Of a stretch of DNA of 7,326 nt, positions 1-5,732 are shown in pieces (position 1 is the first letter of the stretch; every line of letters starts with the position of its first letter). The DNA lies in the NCBI GenBank assembly GCA_947645535.1, contig CANSDD010000076.1:1-7326 (forward strand). The letters are read 5' to 3'. Under the pieces are notes generated by a model. The model was not told where the DNA came from and did no database searches. It worked only from the letters and a program-made list of their open reading frames with translations. A program made the position numbers and the translations under genes. This DNA comes from an uncultured Mycoplasmatota bacterium. Lineage in GTDB: Bacteria; Bacillota_I; Bacilli_A; RF39; UBA660.

Positions 1-195
1 TTTTCTTATTCTAATGAAAAACAAATATTATATTTATTAAATAATAGTACTATTATAAATAAAGAATATCAAGAAAATATTAACTATATTGTTCATATTG
101 ATAATATTTCTTACCAAAAACTAAAAAATTTATTGGAACAACTGGCTACAATGCAGGTTATCAAAAATATTTTTGTAAAACAGATTTCTGAATAA
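1..195 (+). CDS. C-terminal fragment, probable YigZ/IMPACT-family protein
   Basis: This is an open frame that enters from the left edge and ends in TAA at 193-195, leaving 64 residues. The pattern is Y-x-(6)-LL near the start, then IINKEYQENINYIVHI, a spacer, and LKNLLEQLATMQ near the end. That order matches the small C-terminal domain (DUF1949-like) of the YigZ/YvyE/IMPACT family, in which a 'Y..x..LL..I...EY...V...V' strand-helix pattern precedes an 'L..L..G' helix and a final strand. The family is widespread and poorly characterised; the N-terminal IMPACT domain would lie outside the window. The gene is on the opposite strand to all the long genes here. No convincing terminator follows it directly. 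The family call rests on pattern resemblance alone, so it is tentative; the frame itself is probably real. Confidence 0.5.
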   Translation, partial: FSYSNEKQILYLLNNSTIINKEYQENINYIVHIDNISYQKLKNLLEQLATMQVIKNIFVKQISE

Positions 196-223
196 GGAAA
201 GATTCTTTATATATATTAAGATA

Positions 224-252
224 TTGCTTTTAACTATTTTATCTGTTATAAT
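224..252 (+). promoter_or_regulatory. Promoter of the antisense RNA
   Basis: There is a TTGCTT -35 box (224-229), a 17-base spacer and a perfect TATAAT -10 box (247-252), preceded by an extended-10 TGT at 244-246. Transcription would start about 258-260. No open frame with a ribosome binding site follows, but an intrinsic terminator lies about 100 bases downstream. The promoter therefore most likely makes a short non-coding RNA running toward the 3' end of the small peptide gene on the other strand. Confidence 0.7.
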
Positions 253-282
253 GTAGTAGAGATAAAAATCTCATTAAAAAAT

Positions 283-317
283 GGATAAGCTTAATGGCAA
301 AAGTTAAGTACTGTCCT
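283..317. repeat. Left arm of interrupted inverted repeat
   Basis: GGATAAGCTTAATGGCA (283-299) and TGTCCT (312-317) recur in inverted orientation at 525-551. In the minus-strand peptide mRNA this arm is the distal 3' end, provided transcription runs past the hairpin at 329-355. In the plus-strand RNA it is near the 5' end. Confidence 0.7.
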
Positions 318-323
318 AATTGG
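306..323. repeat. Direct repeat copy 1
   Basis: AAGTAC, three bases, then CCTAATTGG. A second copy at 377-401 has the same two blocks (AAGTAC and CCTAATTAG) separated by ten bases. Both copies lie in the predicted 3' untranslated part of the peptide mRNA; only this copy is inside the antisense RNA. Confidence 0.55.
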
Positions 324-328
324 TTTAG

Positions 329-358
329 AACAAGCACAAACTAAAAGTGCCTGTTTTT
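329..358 (+). terminator. Intrinsic terminator of the antisense RNA, possibly bidirectional
   Basis: The stem AACAAGCAC (329-337) / GTGCCTGTT (347-355) has a 9-base loop and a T-run to 358. Read on the plus strand the stem has one A-C mismatch; read on the minus strand that position is a G-U pair, so the stem is complete, but the following sequence (CTAAACC) is a weaker U-tract. It is a good stop for the plus-strand RNA and a possible leaky stop for the minus-strand peptide mRNA. Confidence 0.65.
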
Positions 359-376
359 GATTGCATGATAAACATC

Positions 377-401
377 AAGTACCAAAGACACCCCTAATTA
401 G
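377..401. repeat. Direct repeat copy 2, next to the peptide stop codon
   Basis: AAGTAC (377-382) and CCTAATTAG (393-401) repeat the blocks of 306-323 with a longer spacer. It starts a few bases after the peptide stop codon (407-409), so an antisense RNA carrying copy 1 could pair imperfectly here even if the peptide mRNA ends at the hairpin at 329-355. Confidence 0.5.
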
Positions 402-406
402 TCACC

Positions 407-496
407 TCACATCTTTATCAAAAGAATAATGAGTGCAACTATAAGAAAAAAGATGATTTTAAGCAAGTAAAATAGTAATTGTTCCATTTTTTTCAT
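407..496 (-). CDS. 29-residue hydrophobic peptide, type I toxin candidate
   Basis: This small gene has an ATG at 496-494 and a TGA at 409-407. A perfect AGGAGG (510-505) sits 8 bases before the start. The peptide opens with MKKMEQ, continues as one unbroken hydrophobic stretch (about residues 7-27, rich in Leu, Ile and Phe, with a single Lys at 13) and ends in IKM. It would therefore span the cytoplasmic membrane once. Size, charge layout and a convergent antisense RNA are those of Fst/TxpA/BsrG-type type I toxins, which depolarise or disturb the membrane; I cannot assign it to any named family. It has its own near-consensus promoter (559-587) and a structured leader. The alternative start at M4 (487) lacks a site of its own. 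It could instead be a harmless small membrane protein. The gene is well supported; the toxin role is inferred. Confidence 0.65.
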   Translation of the reverse strand: MKKMEQLLFYLLKIIFFLIVALIILLIKM

Positions 497-503
497 ATTT
501 CAA

Positions 504-528
504 TCCTCCTATATAAATATAGTGAGGA
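504..528 (-). promoter_or_regulatory. Leader hairpin that buries the peptide's Shine-Dalgarno
   Basis: Read on the minus strand, TCCTC (528-524), a bulged A, CTATA, loop TTTA, TATAG and GAGGA (508-504) form a 10-bp stem. The AGGAGG site (510-505) lies almost wholly in the 3' side of the stem, so free mRNA would be poorly translated. The outer 5' bases (TGTCCT, 530-525) are also those able to pair with AGGACA at the mRNA 3' end (minus strand of 312-317), so the two folds exclude each other in part. Confidence 0.65.
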
Positions 529-551
529 CAGCCTGCCATTAAGACAAATCC
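525..551. repeat. Right arm of interrupted inverted repeat
   Basis: The minus strand reads GGATTTGTCTTAATGGCA (551-534) and TGTCCT (530-525), matching the left arm at 283-317 apart from a 1-base indel and the spacer length. This arm is the 5' leader of the peptide mRNA, starting almost at the predicted transcription start. Confidence 0.7.
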
Positions 552-558
552 GTCAGGT

Positions 559-587
559 ATTATATATACTCGTCGTTTATTTGTAAA
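559..587 (-). promoter_or_regulatory. Promoter of the small hydrophobic peptide gene
   Basis: On the minus strand there is TTTACA (587-582), a 17-base spacer and a perfect TATAAT (564-559). Transcription would start about 551-553, giving a leader of roughly 55 bases that carries the right repeat arm and the hairpin over the ribosome binding site. Confidence 0.7.
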
Positions 588-623
588 ATCACAAAATTTT
601 GAAATTTGTACTTTATTTCATTC

Positions 624-661
624 AAAAATAGAAAATCAGCTAAGCAAATTTTCTATTTTTT
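624..661. terminator. Bidirectional-looking intrinsic terminator
   Basis: This is a perfect 13-bp inverted repeat: AAAAATAGAAAAT (624-636) with ATTTTCTATTTTT (648-660) around an 11-base loop. The A-run on one side and T-run on the other allow it to work in both directions. It lies between the murC stop and the peptide promoter and should keep minus-strand transcription from the murC/Tad unit out of the small element. The remaining stretch 662-800 is AT-rich; I see no gene or further signal in it. Confidence 0.6.
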
Positions 662-800
662 GTACCTTTTTACTATCAAATTATCAAAATTCGATAAAAT
701 TTAAGTTTTTCTAATTTTTCATATATTTCTTATTTTTTTATAAACATTCTATGTATCTAATATCTTTCTTTTTGTTTCCTACTTCATCAGAAACGCACAG

Positions 801-823
801 AAAAAAAAGCCTATTTAGACTCC
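801..823 (-). terminator. murC: Short terminator overlapping the murC stop codon
   Basis: On the minus strand AGTC (819-816) can pair with GGCT around the TAG stop, followed directly by a run of eight T (808-801). The stem is very short, so termination here would be partial, backed up by the stronger hairpin at 624-661. Confidence 0.4.
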
Positions 824-2133
824 TCTATTCCTAATTTTTCTTTTAATCTTTTTTCATATTCTCTTTGCAATACATAAATATCTTTACTACTCATAAATAA
901 TAGTACAGCATTTTCATACTCTAATAATTTATCAACACTATCTAATGATATATATTCTCCATTATTTAATTTTTCTAATATTACCTGATAAGTAACATCT
1001 TCATATCCATCTTCTTCTCTATCTACACCTATATCCATAACATAAGATTTATCAGCTAGATTAAGTGCTTCCGCAAAATCTTCCGCAAATTCCTTTGTTC
1101 TAGATAATGTATGTGTTTTTAATATAGCAATTATCTTTTTATCTGGATATTTTTGTTTTGCTGCTTTAATTGTTACTTTTACTTCTGTTGGATGATGAGC
1201 ATAGTCATCTACTGTTATAATATTTCCTATCCTATTTTCTTTAAATCTTCTCTTAGCTCCAGGAAATGTTTTTAAATTTTTTGCTACATCTTTCGCTTCC
1301 ATTCGCTCATAATAGCAAACACCAATAATCGCTAACGCATTTAATAGCATATGTTTTCCAAATAAAGGTAAATCAAAATGTCCATAATAATTTCCTTCTA
1401 CAAAAACATCAAATTCTGTTCCCTCATTGCTATATTCTACATCTTTCGCTTGAATATCATTATCTTCTTTTAAACCATAATAGAAAATTGGTGGATTTAC
1501 TTCTAATGTATGCGTATAAGGGTCATCTCCATATGCAAGTACCATCTTATCTGCTTTATTGGCAAAACTTCTGAATGCATCTATTACATCATCTATATTT
1601 TTATAATAATCAATATGGTCTAATTCAATATTGGTAATAATAACATAAGTAGGATCATAAGCTAAGAAATGTCTTTTATATTCACAAGCTTCTAAAGCAA
1701 AATAATTGTTTTCCTTACTTGCTTTTCCACTTCCATCACCAATTAAATAATTACATCCTGTAATATTATATAATACATGTGATAGCATTGCTGTCGTAGT
1801 TGTTTTACCATGACAACCTGATACCGCAATTGTTTTAAACATACCAGTTAATTTTCCTACCATTTCTTGATAAGTATAAATTTTTAAATTTAATTCCTTT
1901 GCCTTTTTTACTTCAGGGTTATGTTCATTAAAGGCATTACCTTGTACAATAATTAGTCCTGGCTTTATATTATTTTCATCAAATGGAAGTATTTTTATTC
2001 CTTTTTCTTTTAATACTTCCTCTGTAAAGAAAGCGTCTGTTTTGTCACTTCCTTGTACTTCATAACCTAAATCACACATAATCTGAGCTAAAGCACTCAT
2101 ACCAGTTCCCTTTATTCCTATAAAATGATACAT
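811..2133 (-). CDS. murC: UDP-N-acetylmuramate--L-alanine ligase MurC
   Basis: MurC is the cytoplasmic ATP-dependent ligase that adds L-alanine to UDP-MurNAc, the first peptide step of peptidoglycan synthesis. The 440-residue protein is of normal length and shows all three Mur-ligase domains. An N-terminal Rossmann fold has GIKGTGMSALA at residues 6-16, with Lys where many MurCs have Gly, as in streptococcal-type enzymes. The central ATPase domain has SGCHGKTTTT at 105-114, EACEYKRHFL at 148-157 and ELDHIDYY at 170-177. The C-terminal ligase domain has FPGAKRRF at about 290-297, DDYAHHPTEV at 309-318 and HTLSRT at 341-346. The usual C-terminal 'GAGD' element reads MSSKD (414-418). The start ATG has AGGGAG 8 bases upstream. 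It follows the tadC-like gene after 32 bases with no terminator, so readthrough from the Tad operon is likely, with a possible promoter of its own at 2154-2182. Confidence 0.95.
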   Translation of the reverse strand: MYHFIGIKGTGMSALAQIMCDLGYEVQGSDKTDAFFTEEVLKEKGIKILPFDENNIKPGLIIVQGNAFNEHNPEVKKAKELNLKIYTYQEMVGKLTGMFKTIAVSGCHGKTTTTAMLSHVLYNITGCNYLIGDGSGKASKENNYFALEACEYKRHFLAYDPTYVIITNIELDHIDYYKNIDDVIDAFRSFANKADKMVLAYGDDPYTHTLEVNPPIFYYGLKEDNDIQAKDVEYSNEGTEFDVFVEGNYYGHFDLPLFGKHMLLNALAIIGVCYYERMEAKDVAKNLKTFPGAKRRFKENRIGNIITVDDYAHHPTEVKVTIKAAKQKYPDKKIIAILKTHTLSRTKEFAEDFAEALNLADKSYVMDIGVDREEDGYEDVTYQVILEKLNNGEYISLDSVDKLLEYENAVLLFMSSKDIYVLQREYEKRLKEKLGIEESK

Positions 2134-2153
2134 AAATTCATCTCCCTAATATA

Positions 2154-2182
2154 ATTATACTTCATTTATCCCAAAAAATTAA
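2154..2182 (-). promoter_or_regulatory. murC: Possible own promoter of murC
   Basis: On the minus strand a perfect TATAAT (2159-2154) lies 17 bases from a weak TTAATT (2182-2177). The start point would fall just before the AGGGAG site. It overlaps the end of the tadC-like gene. The poor -35 box makes this tentative in such AT-rich DNA. Confidence 0.3.
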
Positions 2183-2861
2183 GGATAAATGGTCCTAAAA
2201 TAAGAATTAATATAAGTGGTACCACAAATAGTACTGATATAATACTAATTCTATTTGGTATTTTATTGATTTGACCTTTTATTTCTAATATTTGTTTATC
2301 TCTTAAAAAAGCAATCTGATTATACATTGTATCTAACATACTACTTCCAAAAATGTTAGTTTGAGTAATATTTAAAATAATATTATTAACTGTTTCTGAT
2401 GGAATTCTTTTTTTCATATCTTCTAATGCTTCCATCAATGATTTTCCAAAATGTACTTCTAATAGCGTTTTTTTAAATTCGTCTGATAATTCAGAGTGTA
2501 CATTCGCTACTGTTACTTCTAGTGAATTTTCCAAATTTCTACCTGATTCTAGAGTGAGTGTTAAAATTTCAAAAAAATATAATGCCTCATGATCTAATTT
2601 TCTAATTCTAATTTTTAGCGGTTTACTAATTATTATATAATAATATGCATAATACCATATTAATGTAAATATAGGAGCAAAAATATAAGCATATTTTGAC
2701 TCAAATAGTACTATCAAACATACTACGAAAGAAGAAAGTAAGCGAAATGTGATAAAGGATGGTGCATCCATTTTTATTTTACCACCTAACATAGAAATTT
2801 GCGTTTCAATTTGCTTTAAATCTGTTTCACGATATATTTTGGTTATAAGATTTTTTTGCAT
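2166..2861 (-). CDS. tadC: TadC-like inner-membrane platform protein (T2SF/GspF domain)
   Basis: This is the second platform protein of a Tad (type IVb pilus) assembly machine. In that family TadB and TadC sit together in the membrane and couple the cytoplasmic ATPase TadA to pilin insertion. The 231-residue protein has two membrane segments (about 36-56 and 59-79), a cytoplasmic T2SF-type helical domain (about 88-200) and a C-terminal membrane segment (about 205-230). The domain contains the 'LESGRNLENSLE' and 'FGKSLMEALEDM' elements that mark each T2SF repeat, and 'NIFGSSMLDTM', which corresponds to the conserved 'G..l...L' turn. It is shorter than many TadCs (near 300). The start is supported by an AAGGAT site 9 bases away, lying inside the end of the tadB-like gene four bases upstream, so translation is probably coupled. 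Stop is TAA, with no terminator before murC. Confidence 0.85.
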   Translation of the reverse strand: MQKNLITKIYRETDLKQIETQISMLGGKIKMDAPSFITFRLLSSFVVCLIVLFESKYAYIFAPIFTLIWYYAYYYIIISKPLKIRIRKLDHEALYFFEILTLTLESGRNLENSLEVTVANVHSELSDEFKKTLLEVHFGKSLMEALEDMKKRIPSETVNNIILNITQTNIFGSSMLDTMYNQIAFLRDKQILEIKGQINKIPNRISIISVLFVVPLILILILGPFILNFLG

Positions 2862-2865
2862 ATTA

Positions 2866-4377
2866 TCACATCCTTACTTTCATAATTTTTCGAACACAGA
2901 TAATATAGAATACATAAAGTAAAATAATGATTATAAGTAATATAATTCCAATTGGAGATTCGATAAATGGTAAGAAATAATCTGGATTTATAACACTTAC
3001 AAAAATAACAAATGCAATTGGTACACAGAATAATACATACATAATAAGCTTTGAACTACTAGTTAATGATTCTAATTCTAACCATAATTTCTTTTTGCTA
3101 AATAATGATTCTTCAATAGATGAAAATACTTTAATAATATTTCCGCCAGTTCTATTTAAAATACTAAGAGAAGCCGTTAAATAGTTTACTTCTTCTAATT
3201 CAATTCTCTCAGCAAATCTTTCAAATACAACATCTACAGATAATCCAAAAGAAAGTTCACTACTCATTTTTCTAAATTCTTTGGCAATCGCTCCATCTAA
3301 TTCTGCTCCTACTAAATCAATTGCTTGTGTAATACTTCTTCCTGATTTAAAGGCATTGTTCATAATAATAATTGCTTGTAATAAATCATTTTCTATATGC
3401 TTCCTATGTACTTTATATTTTGCAATATAAAGGATATCTGGAGAGAAAAATCCTACTAAAAATGGAAAAATAATTTCATAAAGAGAAGTTACTCTAAGTT
3501 GTATTGTAGAAGAGAAAATAGTAACCACAACAAATAAACAGGACATAATAATTTTGGCTGATACAAAGTCAATTCCAGTTCTTGATATATCTCCAAATAT
3601 TCCAACATATTTTTCATAACGCTTAGAATAGCGCTTTAAGAATACTGATTTTTGAATACTTTTACTAATTACTTTTAAGGCATGGGTATATGATTCATAG
3701 TATTTGTCAAATAAGGATAACGATGTATCTTCAATTGGTTCTAAAGAATATTTTCTAATTTTTTCTTCTAGTTTAGAATTCTTGCGATAAGATAAGACAC
3801 CAAATATCGTTCCTATTATAATAAATATTAAACCTATTTGAAAGAAAATAAGTGTACTTGTATTATTCTTAATTACATTTAAAATAAGACTTTTAGTCGT
3901 TATATTTCCTGCATTATCTTCTACTTTATATATTAACTTTTTAATACCTGTTTCATTTAAATCTAGTTCTGCTATATTAGTAGTTATTTTATCTAACAGG
4001 TCTCCATCTTGGGAATCATAGGCTTTGACTCCGTCTTTTAAAGAAAATTCTTCGCCAGCTCTGAACTTTAATACTTCATTTGATAATTCAATAATAGGAG
4101 CCTCTTTATCTATTTCATAAATTCCACTTTCAATTACATTTTTCTTATTTTCAGCATCATAAGTATTGATTTTTATTTGATAGATTCCCGTTTCTGTAAG
4201 CTCAATACTTACAGGTTCATTTTTTTCTATAATATTAGAATCTATAAGTTCATTTTCATTAAACAAAGAATATGAATAATGCTTTACCGATTCATCAGGA
4301 GTAAACACAATGGTTAAGTCCTGATTCGTACTACTGTGAGAATCAAAATTAAAATTTGACTGCATTTGTTCCTCCAT
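2866..4377 (-). CDS. tadB: TadB-like platform protein with N-terminal Ig-like domains
   Basis: Two parts are joined in one 503-residue protein. Residues about 18-92 form a beta-rich segment. Residues about 93-168 look like a bacterial Ig-like/DUF5011-type domain (PIIELSNEVLKFRAGEEFSL, then DGVKAYDSQDGDL, then KVEDNAGN). A membrane segment follows (175-196), then positive residues, so the Ig part should face outside. The rest is a TadB core: membrane pair at about 275-293 and 299-316, T2SF domain about 327-445 with 'FKSGRSITQAIDL' and 'LSFGLSVDVVFERFAERI', and two final membrane segments (444-463, 476-495). There is no signal peptide, so the N-terminus would need to cross the membrane as an N-out tail. 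The start ATG has AGGAGG 7 bases upstream; M5 is a possible alternative. The upstream gene ends only 11 bases away, so no missing signal sequence fits there. The protein ends in tandem TGA TAA. Confidence 0.85.
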   Translation of the reverse strand: MEEQMQSNFNFDSHSSTNQDLTIVFTPDESVKHYSYSLFNENELIDSNIIEKNEPVSIELTETGIYQIKINTYDAENKKNVIESGIYEIDKEAPIIELSNEVLKFRAGEEFSLKDGVKAYDSQDGDLLDKITTNIAELDLNETGIKKLIYKVEDNAGNITTKSLILNVIKNNTSTLIFFQIGLIFIIIGTIFGVLSYRKNSKLEEKIRKYSLEPIEDTSLSLFDKYYESYTHALKVISKSIQKSVFLKRYSKRYEKYVGIFGDISRTGIDFVSAKIIMSCLFVVVTIFSSTIQLRVTSLYEIIFPFLVGFFSPDILYIAKYKVHRKHIENDLLQAIIIMNNAFKSGRSITQAIDLVGAELDGAIAKEFRKMSSELSFGLSVDVVFERFAERIELEEVNYLTASLSILNRTGGNIIKVFSSIEESLFSKKKLWLELESLTSSSKLIMYVLFCVPIAFVIFVSVINPDYFLPFIESPIGIILLIIIILLYVFYIICVRKIMKVRM

Positions 4378-4388
4378 AATGTCTCCTC

Positions 4389-5723
4389 CTACTTCTTTTT
4401 CATTTCAAATATATCTTTAAGAGAGTCAATTCCTCTTGATTTTATGGTTTTATAAACCTTAGGAGTACGTTTATGTAAAATAAATTCTCCTAATACATCA
4501 CCATTTTTCTTAACACCATCTTGTTTAAATTCAAATATTTCTTCTAGTTTTATGTTATTTTCTTCTATTCCTGTTATTTCACAAATACTAGTTACTTTTC
4601 TTCTACCATCTGTTAGTCTAGATACTTGTACTACAATATTGATGGCTCCTTCAATATATTCACGAATGGCTCTAATGGGAATTTCCATTCCAGCCATAAG
4701 TACCATTGTCTCTAAACGATTTAATGCATCTGCTGGACCATTAGCATGCATTGTAGTTAGTGAACCATTATGCCCAGTATTCATCGCTTGAAGCATATCA
4801 AAGGCTTCCTTACCACGTACTTCTCCAACAATAATTCTATCTGGCCTCATACGTAGAGAGTTAATTACTAAATCTCGAATCGTTATGGCACCTTCTCCTT
4901 CATAATTGGTTAATCTTGTTTCTAATGAAATAACATGTTCCTGTTCTAGTCTAAGCTCAGCTGCATCCTCAATTGTAATAATTCTCTCTTCTGGAGCAAT
5001 AAAAGAAGATAATACATTTAGTAATGTTGTTTTACCACTTCCTGTTCCTCCACAAATAATAATATTTAGCTTAGCTTCTACACAAGCCTCTAAGAAACGT
5101 GCCATATAAGGAGTCAAAGCACCTGTTCTAAGAAAATCTTCTATATTGGCTAATTCCTCTTTAAATTTACGAATCGTTAAAATTGGTCCATTTAACGATA
5201 AAGGAGGAATAACTGCATTTAATCTTGAACCATCAGAAAGCCTTGCATCTACCATTGGGTTTGCTATATCAATAGTTCTACCTAAAGGCTGTATCATTCT
5301 CTGTATTGTTCTTAAAATATGATCATCATTGATAAATGATACACTAGTATCTCTAATTACTTTTCCTTCTATTTCAATATAGATTTCATCTTTTCCATTT
5401 ACCATTATCTCAGTAATATCTTTATCTTCTAATAATTCAGTTAATGGACCATTTCCATTTACTTCATTATCAATCAAATTGTAAATATAACTTCTCTCTA
5501 CATTTGATAAATCATATCCTTCTATTGTTTTGTCAATTTGTTTTTTTACAAAGTCATTCATATCTCTTGCTTTAGTAATATTATTATCAATTAAATTTTG
5601 AATAATTTTAGTACGAAGTTCATCTAACAATACTTTATTTGGAAAGGCCTCATAATCTGAAACATAAAGATCAATTGGATTTTCAATTTGAATATCAAAT
5701 TCTTCTATAAATTTTCTTGCCAT
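4389..5723 (-). CDS. tadA: TadA/CpaF-family secretion ATPase
   Basis: This is the cytoplasmic hexameric ATPase that powers Tad pilus or pseudopilus assembly, acting on the TadB/TadC platform. The 444-residue protein has an N-terminal helical region (1-90), the family signature GPLTELLEDKDITEIMVNG (92-110), an 'LSDGSRLNAVIPP' element (162-174) and TIRKF (183-187). The Walker A motif is GGTGSGKTT (225-233). The Asp-box region is IITIEDAAEL (248-257), the Walker B region RIIVGEVRG (296-304) with Glu301, and the His-box TTMHANG (323-329). All key catalytic residues are present. An AGGAGG lies 5 bases before the ATG and overlaps the TAG stop of the tadZ-like gene, implying coupled translation. Length and domain order are typical for a Gram-positive CpaF. 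Confidence 0.95.
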   Translation of the reverse strand: MARKFIEEFDIQIENPIDLYVSDYEAFPNKVLLDELRTKIIQNLIDNNITKARDMNDFVKKQIDKTIEGYDLSNVERSYIYNLIDNEVNGNGPLTELLEDKDITEIMVNGKDEIYIEIEGKVIRDTSVSFINDDHILRTIQRMIQPLGRTIDIANPMVDARLSDGSRLNAVIPPLSLNGPILTIRKFKEELANIEDFLRTGALTPYMARFLEACVEAKLNIIICGGTGSGKTTLLNVLSSFIAPEERIITIEDAAELRLEQEHVISLETRLTNYEGEGAITIRDLVINSLRMRPDRIIVGEVRGKEAFDMLQAMNTGHNGSLTTMHANGPADALNRLETMVLMAGMEIPIRAIREYIEGAINIVVQVSRLTDGRRKVTSICEITGIEENNIKLEEIFEFKQDGVKKNGDVLGEFILHKRTPKVYKTIKSRGIDSLKDIFEMKKK

Positions 5724-5732
5724 AATTTCCTC

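Larger units (their letters stand above)
259..358 (+). ncRNA. Putative cis-antisense RNA (type I antitoxin candidate), ~100 nt
   Basis: The boundaries come from the promoter at 224-252 and the terminator at 329-358. The 5' end would begin with a small hairpin (GAGAT, loop AAAA, ATCTC; 259-272), a common stabilising feature of regulatory RNAs. The body (about 283-323) is complementary to the predicted 3' region of the convergent peptide mRNA. It also repeats, in the same sense, the core of that mRNA's own 5' leader (CTTAATGGCA and TGTCCT). It could therefore bind the mRNA 3' end in competition with the mRNA leader. The only start codon inside (281) opens an 8-codon frame without a ribosome binding site, so it is probably not coding. 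The antitoxin role is inferred from layout and complementarity; no expression data are available here. Confidence 0.6.

Noticed and set aside
203..222. Hairpin-like AT-rich repeat after the yigZ-like stop codon as its terminator
   Set aside because: The stem is almost all A-T with a central mismatch and has no adjacent T-run; it is better left uncalled.
281..307. Eight-codon frame starting with ATG inside the antisense RNA
   Set aside because: No ribosome binding site, very short, and the surrounding sequence is explained by RNA pairing.
283..551. Inverted repeats as the ends of a small mobile element (MITE)
   Set aside because: No target-site duplication is visible beside 283 or 551, the arms are imperfect and interrupted, and both lie inside predicted transcripts where RNA pairing explains them better.
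4552..4791. Plus-strand open frame of 79 codons inside the tadA region
   Set aside because: It lies opposite the highly conserved TadA motifs, has no ribosome binding site that I can see and encodes no recognisable pattern; it is a shadow of the real gene.
4906..5109. Plus-strand open frame of 67 codons opposite the TadA Walker A region
   Set aside because: It is the complement of conserved TadA coding sequence with low-complexity Ser/Val-rich translation; no independent support.
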